Part shown: piece by piece, positions 6,303 to 15,003 of the stretch
How the letters are laid out: the number at the start of each line of letters is the position of its first letter
Numbering within the stretch: position 1 is the stretch's first letter
Assembly: GCA_001017865.1 (NCBI GenBank)
Contig: LATQ01000222.1
Location: 1 to 16,805 of the forward strand
Length of the DNA: 16,805 bases
From: Rhodococcus sp. IITR03
GTDB lineage: Bacteria > Actinomycetota > Actinomycetes > Mycobacteriales > Mycobacteriaceae
Direction of reading: 5' to 3'
The notes under the pieces: model-generated
Seen by the model: the letters and a program-made list of their open reading frames with translations, nothing else
Told to the model about the DNA's origin: nothing
Database searches by the model: none
Position numbers and translations under genes: made by a program

Positions 6303-7402
6303 ATGGGGATCACGGACGTGGTCGGGAAGGCCGCGCGGAACGCGTGGTCTTTGTTCGTCGCCGACGGAATCGCGCCGCCCCATCGCACTCCCTCGGTGGT
6401 CGTCGGGGACGGTCGCCACCGGACGCTGCGTCGCTTCGGCCCGGAGAACGCCGGTCCGCCGGTGCTGCTCGTGACCCCGCTCGCCGCGTCGCCCACCTGC
6501 TTCGACCTGATGCCCGGCCGCAGTCTCGTCGAGCACCTGCTCGAGCTCGGCCGCAGCGTCTTCCTCGTCGAATACGGCGAGATGACCTCCGACGACCGCG
6601 ACCTCGGCCTCGAGTTCTGGATCGACGACGTCATCCCCGAAGCGATCGCCCGCACGTCCGAACTGTGCGGGAACCGCGAGGTGGACGTCGTAGCGTGGAG
6701 CATCGGCGGCACGCTGGCGATGCTCACCGCCGCGGCGCATCCCGACCTGCCGATGCGGTCGCTGACGGCATTCGGCAGTCCACTCGACTATTCCGCGATC
6801 CCGCTGATGGCGCTGCCCCGGCTCGTCGGCCGGTTCGTCGCCGAGCCCGCACTCGGCCTGCTCGACGCCGTCTTCGGTGGCGTACCCGCACCCATCGTCC
6901 GCACGGCCTACCGTCTCACCGCGATCGAACGCGAGATCCAGCGTCCGTGGTTCGTTGCGACGCACCTCGCCGACGCGGAGACGCTCGCGCGGATGGAACG
7001 CGTCGACCGGTTCCAGGACGAGATCCACGGCTACGCGGGACGCGTGTTCCACCAGCTCGCGACGAGCGTGACCATCGACAACGAACTCGCCACCGGACGT
7101 CTGCACCTCGGCGACCGGGTCGTCGACCTCGCCGACGTCACGGTGCCGGTGCTCGCGTTCGGCGGCGAGGACGACGTGCTCGCCCTGTCCCGGCGGTCGA
7201 GCCCGTCACGAGGCTGCTCGTCGGCACGCAGGTGCGCTTCGTCCGCGTCCCGGGAACGCACCTCGGCATGCTCACCGGCAGCGCCGCGCGCGATACCTCG
7301 TGGGCCGAACTGGACGCCTTCCTCCGCGAACCGTGTGCGGACAGCAACGCGCCGGCCGCCACGCTTCCCGTCGAACAGGAAGTCGTGACGACCGGCGCGT
7401 GA
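6303..7402 (+). CDS. Alpha/beta hydrolase, PHA-synthase-like, one frameshift
   Basis: A roughly 366-aa alpha/beta-fold protein resembling class III PHA synthases and related acyltransferases. The start at 6303 is firm: GAGGAG at 6291-6296, 6 nt away. It shows the oxyanion region PPVLLVTPLAASPTCFDLMP, the segment VFLVEYGE, and the nucleophile elbow VDVVAWSIGGTLAML with S133. Polyester synthases carry cysteine here (GxCxG), so this looks like a hydrolase or acyltransferase variant. The catalytic Asp is in FGGEDDVLAPV and the His in VPGTHLGMLTG. One C is missing from the run at 7183-7185. Without it the frame ends at 7388 with a nonsense tail; corrected, it ends at TGA 7400-7402. It diverges from the Cys-rich gene and converges on the MFS gene. 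The substrate is unknown. Confidence 0.8.
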
Positions 7403-7427
7403 TTGCCGGGCCGGTGTGTACTGCCGG

Positions 7428-8946
7428 CTAATGCGTTCCGGCGGTCTCGGGGACCGGCACCTCCACCGCATCCGCCTCGGGCTCCGGGGCCCGTCGGACG
7501 AACAGCGAGCCGACGACCGCGATCACCGCGATCACCGCGCCCCACGTGAAAGCGCCGTGGACACCGTCCGCGAGCGCAGCGGCGGGATCGCCCGCGCTCT
7601 CGGCGCCCGCGACGCTCGTGCGGGTCAGCACCGTGATGAACAACGCCGTACCGGCAGCGCCGGCGACCTGCTGCATCGTGCTGACGATGGCACTGCCGTG
7701 GGAGTACAGCCGCCGCGGCAGTGCTCCGAGCGCCGAGGTCAGCAGCGGCGAGAACATCAACGCGAGGCCGATGTTGAGCAGCACGTGCCACGCGATGACC
7801 GTGCCGATCGTGGTGGTGGCATCGAAGGTCGTCATGCCCCACATCGCGACGCAGGCGATGATCGCGCCCGGTGCGACGAGCGGCCGCGGACCGAACCGGT
7901 CGAACAGGCGTCCGACGATGTAGCCGAGCAGACCCATGACCAGGCCACCGGGCAGCAGCATCAGGCCGGTGGTCAGCGTCGACTGACCCAGCACGCTCTG
8001 CAGGTAGATCGGCAGCAGGATGAGGGTGCCGAACAGCGACATCATGCTCACGGACACGAGTGCGACCGCGAGCGAGAACGCCGGGGTGCGGAACGCGCGC
8101 ATGTCCAGCAGAGCGCTGTCGCCGAGGCGGATCTGACGCAGGACGAAGGCCGTCAGCGACGCGATGCCGACGACCAGCGGCAGCCACGGCGGCATGAGCG
8201 GATCGCCCTCGGCAGCCTCACCGAGACTGCTCAGGCCGAAGACGAGACCGCTGAACCCGAGGCCGACAACACCACCGACGGCGCGTCGAGCGGAACCGCG
8301 ACCGGTTCGGTGACGTTGCGGATCCAGCTCAGGCCGAGTGCCGTCGCGACGACGGCGATCGGCAGCACCAGCCAGAACATCCACCGCCAGCTCAGCTGGT
8401 CGAGCACGACGCCACCGATGGTCGGGCCGACCGCGGGCGCGACCGCGATGACGATCGAGATCACGCCCATCGTGCGTCCGCGACGATCGGCGGGAACCAG
8501 GTTGAGCACCGTCGTGAACAGCAACGGCAACATCACCGCGGTGCCCACGGCCTGGACGACACGACCCAGCACGAGGACCGAGAAGATCGGTGCGCTCGCG
8601 GCGATCAGGGTGCCGAGCAGGAAGCTGCCCATCGCGATCGCGAAGACCGTGCGCAGCGACAGCCGGGTGAGCAGGTAACCCGTGATCGGGATGACGACGG
8701 CCATGGTCAGCATGAACGCCGTGGTGAGCCATTGGGCGGTGGCTGCGCCGACGTCGAACTCGACCATCAGCTTCGGCAGCGCGACGCTCATGATCGTCTC
8801 GTTGAGGATGACGACGAATGCGGCCCCGACGAGAACGGCGATCAGCAGACCGGCGCGCGGTGCGGCAGCGGCCTGCGGCTCGGTCGTACCGCCGGGGCTG
8901 GGGAACTCGGTGGAGTAGCTGGGGAACTCGGTGGAGTAGAAGACAC
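7428..8946 (-). CDS. MFS multidrug exporter, DHA2 (EmrB/QacA) type, two frameshifts
   Basis: A drug/proton antiporter of about 505 aa, predicted to have 14 membrane helices. The first helix reads GAAFVVILNETIMSVALPKL; AQWLTTAFMLTMAVVIPITG and TRLSLRTVF (motif A region) follow. VAPAVGPTIGGVV is motif C, the antiporter signature, and DQLSWRWMFWLVLP is typical of DHA2 members. Missing bases lie near 8261 (GCCTCGGG should give S-A-L-G-F) and near 8894-8897 in the N-terminal tail. The tail SSTPPSSPATPPSSPAPGG is reached from GTG 8946; the transporter frame itself has no ATG, GTG or TTG before helix 1, which supports this start. The protein ends VPETAGTH at TAG 7428-7430. The exported compound cannot be deduced. 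Confidence 0.87.
8897..8938. repeat. 21-bp direct repeat in the MFS N-terminal tail
   Basis: Two adjacent identical 21-bp units (8897-8917 and 8918-8938) begin GCTGGGGAACTCGGTG and end GAGTA. They encode a duplicated TPPSSPA peptide in the cytoplasmic tail. The duplication keeps the frame. Confidence 0.9.
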
Positions 8947-9004
8947 GAGGAACTCAACGGGATACCGGTCGGAATTGTTCCGCCGATATCCCGCCCGCCG
9001 GAGA

Positions 9005-9429
9005 TCAGTCCGGGACGTGCTCGCCGTGACCCTGCTCGCGCAGCGCGTCCTTGATCTTCTGCTGCGCGCGGTCGAGCGATTCGGGGGAGGGATCCTTCTC
9101 GGCCGTCGCGAAATCGAAGTCGCCGAGGGAGTAGGCCGGGAAGACGTGCAGGTGCAGGTGGGGGACCTCCAGGCCGGCGATCATCAGCCGGCGCGCGGGG
9201 CGTCGAAGGCGGCAGTGACGGCGCGGCCGAGGATGCGGGCGACGTCGTTCACCTTCGCCCACAGGTCGTCGTCCACGCTCTGCCAGTGGTCGACCTCCTG
9301 CCGCGGCACGACCAGCACGTGCCCCTCGGTGAAGGGGTTGATGGTCAGGAACGAGACGACGTCGTCGTCCTGCCAGACGAAACGGCCCGGCAGTTCACCG
9401 GCGATGATCTTGCTGAACACGGAAGTCAT
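9005..9429 (-). CDS. HIT family protein (histidine triad nucleotide hydrolase), one frameshift
   Basis: A small cytosolic nucleotide hydrolase or transferase, about 141 aa. The start [20 protein letters not shown] is the classic HIT N-terminus. [20 protein letters not shown] and VARILGRAV follow, then the catalytic triad HLHLHVF near residue 94. One C is missing near 9185-9189; GCCGGCTGATG should read GCCGGCCTGATG (A-G-L-M). Corrected, it ends HGEHVPD at 9005. There is no ribosome binding site, but TATCCT (9436-9441) lies 6 nt before the ATG, suggesting a leaderless start. It lies 25 nt after the ArsR-like gene, so it can also be read as the last gene of that cluster. Confidence 0.88.
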
Positions 9430-9454
9430 ACCGGGAGGATAAGGGACACCGTGT

Positions 9455-9953
9455 TCACCGGAGCTGTTCCCCGACATCGGCCGCCGCGACGGTGAGGACC
9501 AACAGCGGCACGACCTTCTCCGGCGCGATCCGGTAGCGGTTGCGGCTCTCCTGTTCGACCACGCGCGCAGCCGACAGGGCACGGAGATGGTGGTAGAGCC
9601 GACCGGTCGACGTGAGGTCGGTGGCCTCCTGCAGTTCGGTGGCGGTGGCGGGACCGCGCAGCAGGGTCCGCACGATCGCCAGTCGCGCCGGGTTGCCAGG
9701 GCGTCGAGGACGGCGGCGACGGGAACGGGATCGAGTGCGAGGGATGCGCCCGCGTCGTACTCGATGTTCCAGCGGACGTTCCCGTGCAGGGAGACCGCGC
9801 CCCGTAGGTCACGGACCCGGTGCCCGCCGCCACGTCCGCCGCGGGACCGTCCCCGGTGCCCGGGCGGGTCGCGTCGCCCTCGAGGATCCGCACACGGCGT
9901 TCGAGATCCGCGAGACGGGCCTCGTACTCGTCGTTCACGTCGCCGTCGCTCAC
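9455..9953 (-). CDS. ArsR-like winged-helix regulator, two frameshifts
   Basis: About 166 aa. The N-terminus has a short coiled coil ([18 protein letters not shown]), a Gly/Ala/Pro linker, then [20 protein letters not shown]. The C-terminal half is an ArsR-type winged helix: [57 protein letters not shown] and [20 protein letters not shown]. Bases are missing near 9696 (L-G-N-P-A-R restored by one G) and near 9800-9803 ([11 protein letters not shown] restored by one G). It has no metal-site ELCVCD motif, so it is probably not a metal sensor. Its GTG start overlaps the upstream serine hydrolase stop as GTGA, implying translational coupling. TACGCT (9961-9966) 7 nt upstream also fits a leaderless internal transcript. 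Confidence 0.75.
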
Positions 9954-11057
9954 ATCGCGCAGCGTATCCGCTCGAGAAAATCGGGATCGTTCGCTGCCGC
10001 GGCGAGCATCTCCTGGTGGGCGAACGATTCGAGGGCTCCCGCATAGTCACTGTCCGACATGCCGGACGCGAGCATCACCGTGGTCGCGATCGTGCCGTCG
10101 TCGCGGCGGAAGGTGACCGCGTCGGTGAGGATGCCGGGCAGGCTGCCGCCCTTGAATCCGACTCCCTCGAATCCCGGAACCGTGGACGGTTGCCATTCGA
10201 GGTGGGTGCGCGCGAGGTCGCTGCCGGCACCGAACGAACCGTCGGCGATCGCGCGATGCAGGGCGCTGAGTTCGGCGGCCGAGCCGGTGTTGTCGAAGCG
10301 CTGGACGCGGTCGACCCGGGCGAACAGATCCTCCGGCAAGGGGCGCTGCACCGCTTCGACGCGGTAGGCGGGGTCGGAGGCGTAGCGGCGCGCGGCGTCC
10401 CAGACCGCCGACGAGTCGTCGAGCGTCGGGTCGAGCAGCGCGAGCGTGTTGCCGAGCATCGTCGGCGGTGTGAAGTCGTCCCAGCCGCCCTGGGCGGCGG
10501 CCTCGCGCAGGCGTCGTCGCCGAGCCGGTCGCGCAGGTAGTCGGGGACCGCGTTGTCGCTCTCCTGGATCATCGCCGACACCATCTCGTCGAGGGTGACG
10601 GTGTCCTCCGGGTCGTTCACACCGAGCCGTTCGAGAGCCCGGGGGTGTGCGCCGCCGTCGGTGTCGGGGAGATGCCAGCGTTCCCAGTCGGCGAGCGGTA
10701 CGCGCTCGTCGGGGAGAGTTCACCGGCTGCGACGGCGCGGGCGTAGGCGGCGAGATGCACGACCTTCACGGCCGACGCGAGCGGTTGCCGTTCGTCGGGT
10801 CGTTGTTCGAAGGTCCCGCCGTTGCCGTCGTCGACCGCGATGGCGACCGTGTCGAAGTTCTCGGCGAGGTAGCCGATCCAGCCTTCGGCGGTGGTCACGT
10901 CGGCGGCGGGGGTGGGCGCGCATTCACCGGTCGGTGCGGAGGTCCCGGCGCCGGAAGGTGCGGCGACGTCGGGTTCCGACGGTCCGGTCTGTCCGCATCC
11001 GGCGAGCGCGATCACGACGCTCGTCGCGGCGAGGGTGGTTCCGATCCTGTTCGGCAT
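9950..11057 (-). CDS. SxxK serine hydrolase lipoprotein, class A beta-lactamase-like, two frameshifts
   Basis: About 369 aa, exported and lipid-anchored. The signal peptide [20 protein letters not shown] leads to lipobox LAGC with C21. Beta-lactamase/DD-peptidase fold motifs appear in order: the nucleophile motif S95-A-V-K98 in [13 protein letters not shown], then [16 protein letters not shown] with an SDN triad, and GFKGGSLPG as the KTG-box equivalent. I see no clear class A Glu166 omega-loop (ExxLN), so it may be a peptidase or other hydrolase rather than a true beta-lactamase. Bases are missing near 10508-10512 ([13 protein letters not shown]) and near 10711 ([17 protein letters not shown]). 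It starts 26 bp from the 32-bp near-palindrome and is coupled to the ArsR-like gene by a 4-nt stop/start overlap. Confidence 0.82.
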
Positions 11058-11082
11058 GGCGATATCCGTCCGTGTCGAGGTT

Positions 11083-11114
11083 GTTAGTTCGTAATTTCGA
11101 ACTTACGAAATAAC
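11083..11114. promoter_or_regulatory. 32-bp near-perfect palindrome, probable operator
   Basis: The element begins GTTAGTTCGTAATTTC and ends CTTACGAAATAAC. Of its 16 symmetric pairs, 14 match. It contains TTCGTAA/TTACGAA and a central TTCGAA, and is strikingly AT-rich for this genome. It lies in the divergent gap between the serine hydrolase operon (-) and the P-loop kinase (+). The co-transcribed ArsR-like protein is the most obvious candidate ligand-responsive binder, by inference. Confidence 0.65.
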
Positions 11115-11188
11115 GATAGACCGGTCGGGTGGGCGTGTCGAGAGCTCACCGCGACTCCGACGGTCGCGGGCGGTCGTATCGTCGGCTC

Positions 11189-11850
11189 ATGGGAGGTGAC
11201 GGGAGTGCGCGGGAAGCGCCGCTGCGCGTGCTCGTGGACGAACTCGTCACACACGTCCTTGTGGGACTCCCTGCGGATCGGCGCACGATGGTCGGTCTGT
11301 GCGGGCCGCCGGGCGCCGGAGTCGCGCCGCGGCGCTGCTCGTCTACGCCCTCCGGTGCGCGGGGGTCTCCACCGGGCAGGTGCCGATGGACGGCTACCAC
11401 CTGTCCAACCGGCAACTCGACACCTTCGGCGCGCGGGACCGGAAGGGAGCGCCCGACACCTTCGACGTCGCCGGCTTCCGCGACATGCTGAGCCGGGTGC
11501 GGCAGTGCCGCGGCGAAACGATCTACGCCCCGGATTTCTCCCGGCCGCTCGACGAACCGATCGCGGCGGTGCACGCCGTGCCGGCCGACGCGCGGGTGAT
11601 CGTCACCGAGGGCAACTACCTGATGTTCGAGACCGGAGGATGGGAACACATCCGCCCACTGCTCGACCTCGTCATCTACATCGACGCACCCCGCCGCACG
11701 CTCACCCGACGTCTCGTGCGCCGGCACCGCCACCACGGACGGGACGACGACGGAGCACGCGAATGGGTGCGGACCGTCGATCTGCCCAATGCGGAAGCCG
11801 TCCAGCGCACGCGCTCCCGCGCCGATCTCGTGTGGAGACCGGTCCCGTAG
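11189..11850 (+). CDS. Nucleoside/nucleotide kinase-like P-loop protein, frame broken in the P-loop
   Basis: About 221 aa, of the uridine-kinase/phosphoribulokinase-like P-loop family. It starts [20 protein letters not shown] at ATG 11189. TATCGT (11177-11182) lies 6 nt upstream with no ribosome binding site, fitting a leaderless mRNA. The Walker A region reads GLCGPPGAG and then jumps one frame to [15 protein letters not shown] near 11319; no frame supplies the expected GKS lysine. Family motifs [54 protein letters not shown] and [20 protein letters not shown] follow. The protein ends WRPVP at TAG 11848-11850, 10 nt before purD. The substrate is uncertain; such proteins often sit in sugar or nucleoside pathways. 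Confidence 0.78.
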
Positions 11851-11860
11851 TCTGTCCTGC

Positions 11861-13108
11861 GTGCGCGTACTCGTTATCGGCTCCGGTGCCCGTGAACATG
11901 CTCTTGCTCTCGCCCTGTCCCGCGACCCCGGCGTGACCGCCGTGCTGGCCGCGCCGGCAACCCCGGTATCGCGAACGTCGCCGAGCTGTTCCCCGTCGAC
12001 GCGCTTCCGCCGACAGCGTCGTCGCCCTCGCCACCGAGCAGAAGGCCGACCTCGTCGTCATCGGACCCGAGGTTCCGCTCGTCCTCGGTGTCGCCGACGC
12101 CGTCCGCGCCGCGGGTATCCCCTGCTTCGGGCCGTCGGCCGCTGCCGCACGCATCGAGGGATCGAAGGCATTCGCGAAGGACGTCATGGCCGCCGCCGGT
12201 GTGCGCACCGCCCACAGCGAGGTCGTCGACACTCCCGCGACCTCGACGAAGCGCTCGACCGGTTCGGACCGACCTGGGTGGTCAAGGACGACGGTCTCGC
12301 TGCCGGTAAGGGCGTCGTCGTCACCACCGAGCGCGCCGCCGCCCGCGACCACGCCGCCGAGATCCTCGAGAACGGGCACCCCGTCCTGCTGGAGTCCTTC
12401 CTCGACGGCCCCGAGGTCTCGCTGTTCTGCCTCGTCGACGGCGAGACGGTCGTGCCGCTGCTCCCGGCGCAGGACCACAAGCGCGTCGGCGAGGGCGACA
12501 CCGGCCCCAACACCGGCGGCATGGGCGCCTACACTCCGCTGCCGTGGCTGCCGAGGCAGCGTCGAGCGGATCGTCTCCGAGGTCGTCGAGCCCGTCGCGG
12601 CCGAGATGGTGCGCCGCGGATGCGGTTTCTCCGGACTGCTCTACGCGGGTCTGGCGATGGGTGCCGGGGGCCCGGCCGTGGTCGAGTTCAACTGCCGTTT
12701 CGGCGACCCGGAGACCCAGGCCGTGCTCGCCCTGCTCGAGTCCCCGCTGGGCGAGGCCCTGAACGCGGTCGCCACCGGTACGCTCGCCGAGCTCCCGCCG
12801 CTGCGCTGGAAGGACGGCGCCGCGGTGACAGTGGTGCTCGCCGCCGAGTACTACCCGTCCACTCCGCGCACCGGCGACGTGATCACCGGCGCCGAGGGCG
12901 ACACGGTGCTGCACGCCGGCACCAGCGCCGCGAGGACGGCGCGCTGGTCTCCGCAGGTGGACGCGTGCTCAACGTGATCGGTGTGGGTGCCGATCTCGCA
13001 TCCGCGCGCGAGGCTGCCTATGATCGGCTCACCGATGTGAAGCTGCCGGGCGGTCACTTCCGCCGCGACATCGGTCTGGCGGCCGTCGAGGGCCGGATCT
13101 CGGTCTAG
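11861..13108 (+). CDS. purD: Phosphoribosylamine-glycine ligase (GAR synthetase), six missing bases
   Basis: Second step of purine biosynthesis: ATP-dependent joining of glycine to 5-phosphoribosylamine. All family blocks are present in order although spread over three frames: [72 protein letters not shown]; the ATP-grasp stretch [59 protein letters not shown]; and [20 protein letters not shown]. One base is lost near each of 11956, 12003, 12238 and 12930, and two near 12550-12556. Restoring them gives one protein of about 417 aa, the normal length. The GTG at 11861 has TAGTCT (11848-11853) 7 nt upstream, overlapping the kinase stop codon, so purD may have its own leaderless promoter. An essential-type gene broken six times argues for sequencing error. 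Confidence 0.95.
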   Translation: MRVLVIGSGAREHALALALSRDPGVTAVLAAPATPVSRTSPSCSPSTRFRRQRRRPRHRAEGRPRRHRTRGSARPRCRRRRPRRGYPLLRAVGRCRTHRGIEGIREGRHGRRRCAHRPQRGRRHSRDLDEALDRFGPTWVVKDDGLAAGKGVVVTTERAAARDHAAEILENGHPVLLESFLDGPEVSLFCLVDGETVVPLLPAQDHKRVGEGDTGPNTGGMGAYTPLPWLPRQRRADRLRGRRARRGRDGAPRMRFLRTALRGSGDGCRGPGRGRVQLPFRRPGDPGRARPARVPAGRGPERGRHRYARRAPAAALEGRRRGDSGARRRVLPVHSAHRRRDHRRRGRHGAARRHQRREDGALVSAGGRVLNVIGVGADLASAREAAYDRLTDVKLPGGHFRRDIGLAAVEGRISV

Positions 13109-13192
13109 CGTCTCACCCTCGTCCTTCACCTTGCACCTACCGGGTGTATGTTGCACACTCGGTGCATCTTTGATGCCGCCAGGGGTGACTGC

Positions 13193-14972
13193 ATGGTTTC
13201 TCGAAGACGAACGCCGACGCTGGACCCGACACCGCTACGGCACCACCACGTCGTCGTCCACGGGTTGCCGGACGACGTCCTCGTCGAGCGCGACGTGCCC
13301 ATCCGGACGGGCGACGGCACCGTACTGAGAGCCGACGTCTACCGCCCTGCCGGCTCCGGTGCGCAGGAGCGCTGCCCCGTGCTGGTCACCGTCACCCCCT
13401 ACGGCAAGGACGCCGGTGTCGACCGTTATCCCGTCGACTTCGACGAACTCGCCGAATCCGGCAACCACGTCGGCGATCTCGAGATCAGCGACTGCACCTC
13501 CTTCGAAGCGCCCGACCCCGCCTACTGGGTTCCTCGCGGTTACGTCCTCGTCGTCGCGGACATGCGCGGTTACCACGCCAGCGGCGGACGTCCCCGACTG
13601 CTGCTCGGCCGGGCCGCGCTCGACTGCGCCTCCGTCGTGGAATGGGCCGGCGATCAGGAGTGGAGCAACGGCCGGGTCGGCCTCGCCGGTGCCGACTATC
13701 TCGCCACGCTGCAGTGGTACACCGCCGCGCTCGATCCGCCCGGTCTCGCGGCCATCGCGCCCTGGGAGGGGGTGAGCGATCCCTGCCGCGACATCCTTAC
13801 CCAGGGCGGCATCCCCGAGACCCGTTACAGCGCGTTCTGGTACAGCGCGATGAACACGGGGGCCCGCTGCGGTGCCGCCTCTCTCCGGCGGTTCACCCCG
13901 TGGCTGCTGCGCCGGTTCCCCGACTTCTTCCGCCACGTCGCTCCGCCGCCCCGGCTCGAGGACATCACCGTGCCCGCCCTGGTCGGGGTCTCGTGGTCCG
14001 ATCAGGTCCGCGGGCCCGCGGTTCGGTCGAGGGCTACCGCCGCATCGGGTCGGAGCACAAGTGGCTCTACACCCACGGCCGGAAGATGTGGCAGACCTTC
14101 TACGGCAACGAGGCCCTCGACTACCAGCGACGATTCTTCGACCGCTTCCTCAAGGAGGAGGACAACGGCTTCGAGGACACCCCGCGCATCCGCCTCGAGA
14201 CCCGCCACGACCTGCGGACCTATTCCGAACGCCTCGAGTCCGAGTGGCCGGTCCCCGACACCCGTTACGTCGCACTCCACCTCGACCACGCGAACGCCGA
14301 CCTGAGCACCACCCCGTGCGAGAGCCGCCAGTTCCGCCGCACCTTCCCCGTCGCGGGCGACGAACTCGTCTTCACCCACACCTTCGACGAGGACACCGAG
14401 ATCACCGGCCACGCGGCGCTACGTCTGTGGGTGCAGGCGAAGGACGCCAACGACATGGACCTGTTCGTCGGGCTGGCCAAGCGCGACGAGCACGGCCGCG
14501 ACGTGTGGTTCGAAGGCCACGGCGGCTACGAGAAGGGATTCGTCGCCCACGGATGGATGCGGGTCTCGCGGCGGGCGCTGGACCCGGAGGCCTCCACCGC
14601 CTACCGGCCCGTCCACGACCGGACGAAGTACTGGCCGTTGCTGCCCGAGCAGATCGTGCCGGTCGACATCGAGATCATGCCGCACAGCACCTTCTTCGAG
14701 GCCGGATCGAGCCTCGTGCTCGTCATCGCCGGCCACGACCTCGACGAGAACCCGCGCGTCGGGCACGACCGCACCATCAACAAGGCTTCCACATCGTGCA
14801 CGCCGGCGGACAGTTCGACTCCCATCTGCTGTTGCCCATCGTGCCGCAGCCGGAGCCGGAAGCCGACGAGGCGGCCACCGACGCGGAGGTCGCGCCCGTG
14901 AAGGTCGTCGATCGTCAGGACTATCCGATCGCGTGGGGCGCCCTCACCCGACTTCAGCGCGTCCGGCTCTGA
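13193..14972 (+). CDS. CocE/NonD (S15) family protein with nucleophile Ser replaced by Asp, two frameshifts
   Basis: About 594 aa, of the X-Pro dipeptidyl-peptidase/cocaine-esterase family. The ATG at 13193 has AGGGG 8 nt upstream. The N-terminal alpha/beta-hydrolase domain includes DVPIRTGDGTVLRADVYRPA, VTVTPYGKDAG, VPRGYVLVVADMRGYHASGG and APWEGVSDPCRDILTQGGIP. The nucleophile elbow, normally GVSYLGxxQW, reads GLAGADYLATLQW, so residue 168 is Asp (codon GAC 13694-13696). The Asp region VGVSWSDQ and the His region GSEHKWLYTHGRKMWQTFYG remain. The C-terminal jelly-roll domain follows (EITGHAALRLWVQAKDANDM, VDIEIMPHSTFFEAGSSLVL). Bases are missing near 14010-14025 and 14785. Corrected, it ends LTRLQRVRL at 14972. 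It may be catalytically inactive or altered. Confidence 0.85.
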
Positions 14973-15003
14973 CGAACGACGCGGGCGTACTACCGTCGTC
15001 GAC

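Noticed and set aside
7416..8678. A 420-aa plus-strand open frame opposite the MFS gene
   Set aside because: Gln/Arg/Asp/His-rich low-complexity translation, antisense to clear transmembrane helices of a DHA2 exporter.
11083..11114. LexA/SOS box
   Set aside because: The mycobacterial-type box is TCGAAC-N4-GTTCGA. Here the half sites are in the reverse arrangement (GTTCG...CGAAC) and the adjacent genes are not SOS genes.
11861..13108. purD as a true pseudogene
   Set aside because: All catalytic blocks are intact, and the six breaks are all base losses in G/C runs. Loss of an essential-type purine gene is much less likely than sequence error.
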